DNA from: Monoraphidium neglectum
Taxonomy: Eukaryota > Chlorophyta > Chlorophyceae > Sphaeropleales > Selenastraceae
Direction of reading: 5' to 3'
NCBI RefSeq assembly: GCF_000611645.1
Contig: NW_014013584.1
Coordinates: forward strand, 34,590-54,169
Length of the DNA stretch: 19,580 nt
Of the stretch, positions 10,677 to 19,580 are shown piece by piece. The position numbers and the translations under genes were made by a program. The notes below the pieces were generated by a model that had not been told where the DNA came from, did not search any database, and saw only the letters and a program-made list of their open reading frames with translations. Numbering within the stretch: the stretch's first letter is position 1; each line of letters starts with the position of its first letter.

Positions 10677-12639
10677 GCCTCTAACCCCCCAGAGCTGCTT
10701 CAAGATGGCCACCGACATCTTCAGCCGCTCCTCCGACCTCGTCGCCTCCATCGTGGTGGTCCCGCTGCTGGTGGAGGGCCGCGCCCTGGGCGGCATGTAC
10801 TTCGCCCTCGACTCACCCTGCTCATTCGAGGACATGCAAGACGCCCTGCTGGTGGGTAGCCGCACACGTACCTGCTGATGGGTGGTTTCGTTCCCGGCGC
10901 CTGCCAGCAACCCGGCCAAAGGGGATTTATGGACGGGTTGCACTTGGAAGGCATGCAGCCACGATCACGGGTCTCCGCGGCCGCTCCAAGACCCTCCCCG
11001 CCGTGGTGTGATTTGCCTATCAGTTGCCGACCTTGCTTGTACGCATGGCCCCTTTTCATTCTTGCGCAGGGCCTGGTGCATGCGGTGACAAACACGCTGG
11101 CCACGGAACTGGCCGACCGCATCGACGAGCTCACAACCGAGACGGCGGCGCGGGTGAGGGGCCAGATCCTTTGTCGGCTTCATTGGGTAGCTGCAGCCGA
11201 GTCAGCACAACACGTAGCACGGCGACACTGCGCCATGTGGTGCCGCCGCCGCCGACCGCGCACGCGTTATTGCCAGCATTTGTGTGCAGGCGTCACCGCT
11301 GCCGGCTGCCAATGCGGGCGCGACCACACCACCCGGCTTGCTTGCGATGCCTGCGCCTCACTTCTTTGTTCCCTTCACCCACCTTCCGCAGCGCGCTCGT
11401 GGCAGCAGCTCAGGGCTCCTGCTGTCCTCGGGCTCCTGCGCCCAGGGCCTGGCGGACGGCGGGGCGCTCAGCAGCGGCTCCCTCTCGTCCGGCTCCGCCG
11501 CGGGCCCCATCCTCCGGCAGCCCTCGAGCATCGTGTCCGCCAGCGGCGCCAGCCACCGCCTGAACACAGAAGCCATGCTGCAGGTGAGCGCCGGGTCCAC
11601 GCACGCTCACCGCTGGTCAACGGCCGCGACAAGTTGCCCGTGGATTGCGATTCGCTGCGCACGGCTGTGTACTGTATGTAAGCCGCCTCCTGTAGGTTTA
11701 CGCACTGGGCCGCAGAATCTGCACATAACCAGGTCGCCGGGGTTGTTGAGCACCTGCCCTGACGCTCCCGCCCCGCAGGTGCTGCAGCAGGAGGTGCGCA
11801 AGAACTGGCGGCGCGGGTCAGAGATGCGCTACCTGCGGGAGCTGACCCTGGCTGAGTGCATCGGACAGGGCGGTGGGTGGCGGCCCAAGGCCGCTCATGT
11901 GTCCTTTTCTGCACATGCACGTGCCCATAATCACATGCGCGCACCCAACCCCCACCGCATCCACAAACACAAACACACGGGCATGCTTAGCTTGGCATTT
12001 GTCTGATGGCAGAGCAGAACAGGAGCGTGAAGACAACCTGCCATTTCACACATGCTCAAGGGCGCGAACCTCCCACAACCTCTCTAATGATTCGACAGGG
12101 TTTGGGGCGGTCTACCGCGGCACGTGGCACAAGGCAACTGCCGCCATCAAGGTCATGCAGGCCCGCAAGAATGAGCACGAGGTGTGTGCGTCAAACACGC
12201 TTTGTAACGAGCATGTTACCGGCTGCTGCTGCTGCTGCTGCTTCTCCCTTGTGTGTCTTGCTTACGAGCAACTGCTTCCTAGGAGCAATCTCGACCGATT
12301 AGACTCGCCACTCGAACCTGTAGCGCACTTGCCACTGCACCGGAGGCAATCCCCTCCACGGTCTTTAGGTTGCGCACTGGGCTCACAAGACCTAAACCCT
12401 CGCCAACCTCTGCCTCGGCCCCATGCCCCAGGCCATGAAGGACGCGGTGGAGATGGCGGTGCTCTCCAGTGTGCAGCACCCCAACATCGTCACGGTCTAC
12501 TCCTGCCTCACAGACATGGTCGAGATGACAGGCAAGCATACGTGTGTGTGTGTGTGTGTGTGCGTGTGTGTGAGCATGTGTGGTTGTGTGGTTGTGTGTG
12601 TGTGTGTCCGTGTGTGATTGCGTGTGTGCTTGCGTATGT

Positions 12640-12673
<34 letters not shown>

Positions 12674-15548
12674 CAAGCTGCTCATGTGCCAAGCTGCAGC
12701 TGTCCCTTGTGCATTGAATATTCCGTGCTCCACACCAACGGGACGCGGCCACTGAACCCCTCCACGATCCCGCCCCCCTCCCCCAGACGTGGAGGCCAGC
12801 CTCAGCGGCAGCGGCGCCATGGACTGCCTGCGGCTGCGCTTCCGGCGTCTGCAGCCCGACGAGGAGACGGACGACAGCGTCGCCACGTGCAACCTCCTCG
12901 TCATGGAGGTGGGCCCTGGGTTTGACCGCACGCAATCCTTGCACTGCATGGTGCCTGATGAGGATTTCAGGGGTCAAGGCCAAGCCAGGAAAAGGCTGCT
13001 TGCGGCAGGTCCTGGCTCTTTGGCTTCTGGATGCAATTTGAGATTCCTCACAAACTGCGAGTTGCGTGGGATTCAAGAAGCTGCTTGGCAGGAAGCTCTG
13101 GGCACACCTGCATCGAGGCCGCCCCTGCCACCTGTGCGGCACGGCACCCTTGTCCACAATCATCCTTCTTCCCTCTCACTGCCCCCTCCCTCTCGCTGCC
13201 GTGTTCCTTCAGTTCTGCGACCGCGGCACGCTGCGTGAGGCTGTGCGCGCCGGGCGGTTCCACCGCGCCATCCACGGCGGCGCCATTGGGGTCGACATCC
13301 TCGCAGCAATTGAGGTGCGCCTCACCTCATCCCATTTCCCTCCGCTCTCGCTCTCACACGCTAGATCAGCTTCCTCACTTTTTTTGACTTGCCGTTGTTC
13401 CATCACCCCCCCCCCCCAGCTCTCAACTGCACATGCAAGCACATAGTCCCGTCTCCCACTCGGCCCTCAGCCGCTGCGAGAGCAGTAATAATGCTATGCC
13501 CACATGCATGCCGCCCCACTCCGACCCCTTTGTTGTGCCGCCATTGAGTGCCACCCAGACCAGCCGACGGTTGCAGGCTGCTCCATCAATGGTACCACAA
13601 CACCACACTGCATCATAACATGTTTTGCACGACCTCAAACATCCTGCACCACCTCATCGTCCCGCCAACGTTGTCGTTTGTTTGTGGCCAGGTGCTCCTT
13701 GACGTGGCTTATGCCATGCAGTACCTCCACTCGCTGCAGCTGGTGCACGGGGACATCAAGGTGTGCGGTGGGGCTGGTGTCGTCTGTGTATGTGCGTGCA
13801 CGCATGTATGCATGTAAGAATGAGTGTACGCACGTGTATGTGTGTGTTGGTTCGCATGCCTTTCCGTGTTGTAGCGTCTCCTTGTCGCCGATCAAGATGT
13901 TCAACACAGCCACCACTATCTTGCCTCTCGGTGGTCTCCACACCTCACTGACCCTCTCCCTTGTTCCCGTCTGCCGGCCATCATCTGTGTCATTCGTGGC
14001 CCCACAAAACAGATGGACAATGTCCTGCTCAAGAGTGACCCCTCGCGGCCCCGAGGTGTGACCTACAAGGTGTGTAGAGGCTACTATTACTGTTGACACA
14101 AGCAACCAACCAACCAACCGACCAACTACCGAACCAATGACAGCCACGGCCCCAGCCATGCACCCATGCGTTTGTGCTCGCTTCCCACATGCTTCTCTTG
14201 TGCTGCCCGCTCCCGCCACCCACGCGCTTGCGGCCCGGTTTGCTTTTCCCCTCAGCCGACAGCTCTTCGCGAACTCGCATCCCCAGGCTTTTGCCTAAGT
14301 ATCCCCACCAAAACCCCAACAATCGCGCAGCTGGCGGACTTTGGCCTGACTAAGATCCTAAATGAGTCTGAGTCAGCCATCAACCTGGATGGAGCCGGCA
14401 CCGTCACCCACCTTGCGCCAGGTAAACCCGCACGCCCACTCCCATCTTTCTCCGCGCTCCGCCCACCCCCGCTCTGCCGCGCCCCACAAGCATCATTTGG
14501 CCCACGACCCTGGGCCCCTCTGCACGCCCAAAGCGCATCTCAGCCGCTCACCTTGACCTGGGTTCAATGACATCATGGCAGCCGATGACGTCACCTGCCG
14601 TCATCTGCCGTCCCCCTACCTGCTCACGCAGAGATGTTTGAGGCCGGCTCCAGGGTGACCCGCGCCGTGGATGCCTACGCTTTCGGTGAGTCATTGCATT
14701 GGATTTGGTACCGCCCATTGGTACCGCCTGAGGCTGAGGCTGAGAAGTTTGAGGGACGCATGTCGCTTCTTGAGCCCCAGGAGCCGGCTGCGTGCGCCTG
14801 TGCGCCAGCCCAGGCGCTGCGCCTGCCCCCAGCAGAGGCTACCGGCCGGGCAGCCCCTTGTTGGCCGGGGATGCCAGGATGCTGACCCGCCCGAGTCTCA
14901 CTCTTGAGACGAGGCTGCAACATATCCTCATCTGACTACGCCCATGACTCATCCCATGACTCATCCCCCCAGGCATATTCATGTACGAGCTCTATGCCAG
15001 GAGGGCCGCTCACTATGGTGAGGGCGCGGGGTCACTGCGCCCCAGCAAGGGTGTAGCGACCAACCGCCTCAAGCACGTGTTTGGCTCGCGTTGCACTCAG
15101 CATTGGGTTGCGGCTTGGGCTCTCTCTGCGTTCTTGGGGCGCCGCACTTCGCTGTTTGGCACTGCTGGCTCTTGGCAGCCCCGCCTGCGACTGAGACGAT
15201 TCATGCATGTTGGTGCGCCGAGCGCACCCCCAGCCACCAACCGCTGACCATCAAACCTGAACACCCGGACCCACCGCAGGCCTGCAGCATCCCATGATCA
15301 TCGATCGCGTCGTGAACCACGGCGCGCGCCCGGCCTTCCCCGCCGGCTCGCCACGCGCGTACGCGGCTCTGGCGGAGGAGTGCTGGCGGGCCGAGCCGGC
15401 GGCCCGGCCGACGTTTGCCCAGATTGCTGAGCGGCTCGAGGCACTGGCCGCGGCGATCGCCGCACCCGCCGCGGCGCCCGCACCCACACTTGCGGCAACC
15501 GCGGCCGCCCTTGGGGTGGCGACGATGGCCGCTGCGCCGAGGGCGTAG
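8327..15548 (+). CDS. N-acylated tandem-GAF, TKL-like protein kinase (19 exons)
   Basis: Exons: 8327-8644, 9029-9135, 9355-9538, 9741-10022, 10174-10446, 10693-10851, 11070-11153, 11392-11583, 11779-11872, 12099-12181, 12432-12531, 12787-12908, 13213-13314, 13692-13760, 14013-14069, 14331-14421, 14632-14685, 14973-15017, 15280-15548. All join in phase to 894 residues. The protein begins MGTCLS, a myristoylation (Gly2, Ser6) plus possible palmitoylation (Cys4) signal, so plasma-membrane or endomembrane tethering is likely. A polyQ stretch and a short helix follow. GAF-like domain 1 spans about 120-275 (VPIGPP...LGCLLIAK), GAF-like domain 2 about 283-460 (IVVVPLLVEGRALGGMYFAL), and a Ser/Gly-rich linker 470-533. 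Kinase domain about 555-855: GQGGFGAV loop (562-569), Lys582, alpha-C Glu599, hinge LLVMEFC, catalytic HGDIK (Asp721, Lys723) with Asn726, DFG 745-747, LAPE 770-773, Asp786 and Arg848. All catalytic residues are present, so activity is expected. GAF domains typically bind small ligands or mediate dimerisation; the ligand is unknown. Exon 5 could instead start at 10195 (in frame). GAF-kinase families of this kind occur in volvocine algae (from memory, not searched). Confidence 0.94.
8576..8599 (+). repeat. In-frame (CAG)8 polyglutamine tract in kinase exon 1
   Basis: Eight CAG codons encode eight consecutive Gln in the N-terminal region of the kinase, after an earlier QQQG stretch. The tract lies between the acylation motif and the first GAF-like domain, where a flexible spacer would be tolerated, and is expected to vary in length between strains. 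Confidence 0.93.
10627..10673 (+). repeat. (CA)23 microsatellite at the 3' end of kinase intron 5
   Basis: An uninterrupted CA run of 47 bases, preceded from about 10590 by CACG/CGCA variants. It ends only about 20 bases before the AG acceptor (10691-10692) of exon 6 and so occupies the place where a polypyrimidine tract would normally lie. It is complementary to the (TG)n in intron 11 of the same gene. Confidence 0.95.
12532..12786 (+). other. Probable GC-AG intron (kinase intron 11)
   Basis: Exon 11 ends ...ATGACAG and the intron starts GCAAGC, which matches the usual extended donor consensus except for C in place of T. The acceptor CCCCCAG at 12786 restores the frame as Asp626 (G|AC) and continues into VEASLSG. 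The nearest GT donors lie inside the TG repeat just downstream. The one at 12544 also keeps phase and would add four residues, so it is the main alternative. Confidence 0.75.
12542..12672 (+). repeat. (GT)n microsatellite in kinase intron 11
   Basis: Imperfect GT/TG repeat with GCGT, GAGC and GATT interruptions, ending in a pure (TG)15 run at 12643-12672. It starts ten bases after the proposed GC donor. Confidence 0.95.
14103..14138. repeat. (CAAC)n imperfect tetranucleotide repeat in kinase intron 15
   Basis: Consecutive CAAC/CCAA units with two CGAC/CGAA variants, lying inside the intron between the Asn726 (MDNVLL) exon and the DFG exon. No function is apparent. Confidence 0.85.
14942..14965. 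repeat. Tandem 12-bp duplication next to kinase exon 18
   Basis: The unit CCATGACTCATC occurs twice head to tail, ending seven bases before the exon 18 start at 14973. It contains the palindromic TGACTCA core, but within an intron this is more likely a simple duplication than a regulatory site. Confidence 0.85.
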
Positions 15549-15789
15549 GCGGCGGCTGCAGCTGCAGCCTCGCCGCGTGCGGCTGCCATGGCGGCGCTTT
15601 GATTGGGCGGTCGCGCCGTGCCGCGATTTTCGGCCGTTTCATACCACATCATTGGCGCTTTGGTCTCGCACGATTGCGGGTGTTGTCTGTGCACCCTTTC
15701 TTCTGAGCACTCTCGACCCCAGCCAAAATCTGTGGGCATCCAGGTGGAGCGCAAATTGGCCCAGGGAATGGCCTCAAGGGGGTGGGCGG

Positions 15790-15818
15790 TGCCGCCGCCG
15801 CCGCTGCCGCCGCCGCCC
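15790..15818. repeat. (GCC)n short trinucleotide repeat
   Basis: GCC units with a single GCT interruption, followed at about 15870-15890 by a second GCC cluster. They generate poly-Ala, poly-Pro and poly-Arg frames on the forward strand. Confidence 0.85.
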
Positions 15819-18049
15819 CACTACCGGAGCCCGCACGCGCTGCGCGCCGTGCGATCGCCCGATTAGCAAGGCCACCGCCGCCGCCGCCATCGGCTGCGGC
15901 TGCGGCGCGGTCGCATCCGTTTGTTGCCCGAGCCGCACTGCGATCTCCCATTTCCGTTGTCATCTGCCGGCGCATGCCAGGCATGCGGACGGTGCGCCGC
16001 GCGCCCGGCCCCGCCTGCGCTGTTTGTTGGTCAAAGTACAGGGGATACATATGGGAATGTCTGGCGCGCTTGCTATGCTATCGAGACGCACGGACGGCTT
16101 TCAGCGGCCAACTGCGGCACCCGATCGCCGCCAACTGCACGTCCGGACCCGGAAACCTCCGCGGACCAGCCCAATTTCAACCGCACTCTGTGCCGGCCGC
16201 GGCCTGGCGAATGCGCCCGCCCACACCCAGTCGCGCCGGCCGAAACCCGAGCCAAACCCCAAAAGGCGCCCGCCACAATGGCGCCGCACCCCTGAACACC
16301 TTGCTTGCACCAGCCCTTTCGAGGCAGTCGGCGGGCCCCGTCCGCTGTGCCCGCGCCTGCGCCATCGCGGGGCCCGCGGCTGCCTCGCTCCCTTAGCTCC
16401 TCAACCCCCCTCCCTCCCCAGCCGACGGGCCGCCCGCTGGCCCCGCCGGCGGGAGCGGTCGAAACCATCACTGCGCCTGAGAACTTCCCTCGGCGGCTGC
16501 GCGCCGTTCGAACATGCCTGGCGGCCTCTGCAACCCCCGGTGCATGCGGCCGCGCGGCCCTTGCACGGCTCCCGCCCCGGCCCGCCCAATCTCATGGAAG
16601 GCGGAAGCGCCCCGTACTCACGGGCGTTGCGGGGCGACCGCGAGCTCGGCTAGGTCATGCACTTATCACGCTCGTGAGATGCATCAGGGCGGCTGGCTGC
16701 CGGCCAGGTTGCAACGAGTGCGCCGTTGCACCTGGCGATTACGCATTGCCCACAGCTTCTGCTAATGCCAACAACTGCTCTTGCACACACTGGCGGGCTT
16801 GCAGACCCATCCGAATCCGAACCGCGCGAGCGCCTCTCTTCCCATGAGCCCTTCACTCCCAGGCCGCCGCCGCGCGGCGCAGCACCACTCCGGGCACTGG
16901 CCCTGCGCTGCGCCCCGGGGCCCGCTGCGCGGCACGGCGCGGCACTGAGCGGCCCAGCGCGGCACTCCTCAGCACGCGTGCGGTCCTCGGACCCCTCCGC
17001 GCACGTCGATCTGCTGCAGGCGCCCGCGCGCTATCAACGCATGCGATGTCAATCCTTAGGTCGGTTTGGGCCAGCGCCCGCCGCGGCCTGCCGCTGAGCG
17101 CAGGCGGCCCGTCGGGTTTTGGCCCCACCACTCGAATCATGGCCAGTTCTGGGGAGTTGTCCCAGCTGGCATCAAATCTGTCCGTGCTTTCGTCTGTCTC
17201 GCGCCTCTGTCTTTGGTGCTTTCCAGTCCGACCCACGCCGCCTTCCCTGGGCGCGAGCCTTAGGCGCTGGCCACTGCAGGGCGAAAGGCCCCAATAGTTG
17301 CGCCGCCGCAGGCCCCCGCAACCCCTGCCTGCCCCCCCATCTGCCTGCCGCCCCGCCCTCACCGCGGGCGCCGCCGCCGCCGGCCTGGTTCAACCAGGCG
17401 CGCGGCTCGTGGCGCTCGGCCGATGCTAGAATTCCCCAGATTATGCGCCGGCAGGCCCGAACGGGCCCCTCGCCGCGCGTCCCCTTTTTTACTTCCTCGG
17501 GTCCGCTGCAAAGGCGCCCGCTCGCCAGCCGGCGGCTCTGAAAGCCCCACCTGCCTGAGGCGCGCTCGTGGGTTCCTTTCCATCTGCGTCGATTCCCGCA
17601 CGCGCGCGTGCGAGCATTGTGAGTCTTCCTCAGCGTGTCGCCGCGGCCGCTGCGCCGCTTTCAAGCACTTATCCGTGCACGCACACCTGCAAGGGGGTTG
17701 ATCGATTGATGGTTGCGTGGCGCACGCCCGAACAATCACACAAACACCAGAATCTGCGAGCGGACACTGGGACGCCCGACGGCCCCCATCCCTCTGCTGC
17801 CACGACGCTATTGCCGGCCGTTCGCTGAGCGCGTGTTGCGCGCGCGGCGGGCGCTGACCTCATGTGGCTTGTCTTGACCGGGAGGCTGGCAGGGCGCACC
17901 AGGGGGTATTTTGGGGGATCGCCCCTGTCGTTTTGCGCATCCGATCCCGCCCAACGCGCCGCCACCCACGCTCCATCGTATCCGAGGTGCAATCACCACC
18001 GGGTTGGAGTTGCACGTCCGTGACGGTCGAGGACAAGATGTGCGCAGCC

Positions 18050-18078
18050 GCGTTGCCAACCGCAGCGGTTGGCAACGC
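18050..18078. repeat. Perfect 14-bp inverted repeat (hairpin)
   Basis: The arms GCGTTGCCAACCGC (18050-18063) and GCGGTTGGCAACGC (18065-18078) are exact reverse complements separated by one base. After a three-base bulge (18079-18081) four more pairs form (AGCC with GGCT), so the stem is about 18 bp in all. It lies in the non-coding region downstream of the kinase. Confidence 0.95.
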
Positions 18079-18160
18079 TGCGGCTAAGAGCTATGGGTAC
18101 TCGTTAGCACTGTCTCTCTTTCACGTTGATCACACTCTTTGGCCCTGCACTTGCCCCGCA

Positions 18161-18212
18161 AAACACACAAATGCACACGCACGCAAACACACATCATGCA
18201 CACACACACACT
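18161..18212. repeat. CA-rich microsatellite
   Basis: Imperfect CA repeat with ATGC, GCAA and ATCATG interruptions, about 80 bp after the hairpin. Confidence 0.85.
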
Positions 18213-19466
18213 CGCACAGTCGCCGCAACGTAGTCCTCCTGTCAGGCGGCGGACCATCAATCGCCCACGCCCCCCATCCACTGCTCTCTCGGGCACCAGC
18301 CTGCAGGCCCCGCGACAAGGATTACTGGCTGTGCGCTGCGGTCACGCGTCACGTGCACCTGCCACGTGTTGCACACCGCTGCCTTGGGAAACACCAACAC
18401 TCCGCACGCATCATGTGCGCAACGCGCCGCCAAGTTGTTTAAGCGGTTTGCTAGCCTCCGCGCCTGATTCACGCCTGCCTGATTGGGGCGCGACCACGGG
18501 CATCGGCGTGAACCCAGGCGGCTGAGCTTGCGGCGGCATCCCAAGCTGCCAGGCAACTGCACCTGCAGCGCAGACTGGGCCCGCTTTTTGAATTTGCACA
18601 TGTCAATGCATTGAGACTGAGCATCACCCCCTTCAAGCGCTGCTCGTCAGCCCTGCCCCATCCGCCCTTCTGGCGCCCCCCCCATCCGTCCGACCTCCGA
18701 ACGCGCGCCGCCCGCCAGGCGGCCACGCCGCCTTTTGCAGCCACTATGGGTTTGCAGGTCCTTTCTGCTGGGTGTGCTGCCGTACGAGCCCCCGCCTCGG
18801 CCGCTGCCCTTGAGTACTTCCTGCCGGCCCTCGAGTTGCTTCCACGTTCAAAACCCCGTAGATACATCGGCGGCCTTTATGCGTGCCGCATCACACACCT
18901 GCCTAGCAAAGGGGCCCCAGTTATGGCTCCCATCTGTCCATGGCGACGCCGCCCCACCGCCTAGTGGCAGGGGTTGGTGGCGACCCCGGCCCTACCCGCC
19001 CGCGGGGCGCCTGCATCCCCCATGTTGCCAGGAACCTCGCGCACCTGTTGGCCGATGAACGCATGCCTGCTCGCCGGCAATTCAGCTCCCGCAACAAGTT
19101 GCGGTTCACAAACACCTGCCAGCAAACTCTTCTCCACCCACATACCTCTAGGAATCAAATATGTTGTGGTACCTGTAATTTATGTCGATAATTCAGATGG
19201 ATTCAAGGGCCTTCAATGGTTGCCTGCTTATCCAACAGCCCCATCGAGCAAACATGTCTGCTGCAGTGGCGGTGCTGCACGGGCACAGTGGGTGGTGTAT
19301 TACATGAGTCGCCAGCTCCCATCAGCAACAAGTGATGACCACATCGTGCAAGCAGCCTGTGCAAGCCGCCAAGTACCTCTTATGTTGACCCGCCTTCCAC
19401 TAAATTTGTGCTCGTGCAGACGTGCAAGACACATGCAAATGTGTGAACATGCAGTAGATACTCAAT

Positions 19467-19468
<2 letters not shown>

Positions 19469-19502
<34 letters not shown>

Positions 19503-19580
19503 CACACACACATGTACACACAAACACGTGTACACACAAACACATCTACACACCGACTCACATCTAGATAGATAGATAAG
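19469..19580. repeat. Compound CA / TGTACACA / GATA satellite at the window end
   Basis: (CA)15 at 19469-19498 is followed by several diverging units built on CAYGTACACACA with AAACAC spacers, then by a TAGA/GATA tetranucleotide run from 19565 that is probably cut by the window edge. The TGTACA and ACGTGT words are locally palindromic. Confidence 0.9.

Larger units (their letters stand above)
15549..19468. other. GC-rich region without a recognisable gene
   Basis: It begins at the kinase stop. Long open frames exist on both strands (for example 412 codons forward at 15415-16653 and 169 codons reverse at 16853-17362), but they overlap each other, are Arg/Pro/Ala-rich and show no domain or signature. 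High GC alone removes stop codons here. I saw no phase-matched exon chain and no clear TGTAA polyadenylation word close to the kinase stop. The more balanced stretch 19080-19468 is also empty. An unrecognised lineage-specific gene cannot be excluded. Confidence 0.55.

Noticed and set aside
6408..15548. P450 and kinase as a functional pair or cluster
   Set aside because: Same strand and about 1.9 kb apart is ordinary spacing for a compact algal genome. No shared motif or pathway link is visible.
15415..16653. Forward open frame of 412 codons
   Set aside because: It starts inside the last kinase exon in another frame and continues as Arg/Pro/His-rich low-complexity sequence with no domain. High GC explains its length.
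1..19580. tRNA, rRNA, CRISPR array, transposase or reverse transcriptase genes
   Set aside because: I looked by eye for T-loop GGTTCRA contexts, spaced direct repeats and retroelement protein motifs and found none. A tRNAscan or Rfam run would be decisive.

Overview
The window looks like nuclear DNA of a green alga, most likely a GC-rich chlorophyte of the Chlamydomonadales/Sphaeropleales type. I infer this from four things seen in the sequence: very high GC, genes cut into many short exons by 100-450 bp introns with GTGCG/GTGAG-type donors, abundant CAG and CA/GT microsatellites, and two plant/algal-type proteins. No bacterial operon structure, RNA gene or CRISPR array was found. The species cannot be named from sequence alone.

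Layout: 1-2842 is a gene-poor flank with a long (AGC)n microsatellite (697-783) and a GC-rich foldback-like repeat (about 1553-2020). 2843-6407 (+) is a nine-exon cytochrome P450 gene, 557 codons in my model, with a plastid-transit-like N-terminus and all C-terminal P450 signatures; its heme-side C-helix motif is altered. 6408-8326 is a spacer holding the P450 3' region and the next gene's upstream region. 8327-15548 (+) is a 19-exon gene, 894 codons in my model, for a protein kinase with an N-terminal MGxxxS acylation motif, a polyQ run, two GAF-like domains, a Ser/Gly-rich linker and a complete C-terminal TKL-like kinase domain. 15549-19580 is a GC-rich region without a recognisable gene, containing a near-perfect hairpin (18050-18078) and ending in CA-rich satellite DNA.

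Both gene models were assembled by hand from splice sites. Every intron joins in the correct reading phase (one with a GC donor), and the joined protein restores conserved motifs across the junctions (AGSD|TT, W|FPFAQGPRACIG in the P450; GQG|GFGAV, HGDIK|MDN, LAP|EMF in the kinase). That is strong internal support, but no transcript was available.

The genes lie head to tail about 1.9 kb apart. Nothing shows that they act in one pathway. The kinase is probably a membrane-tethered sensor kinase in which GAF ligand binding controls the kinase domain; the P450 is probably a plastid mono-oxygenase of unknown substrate.
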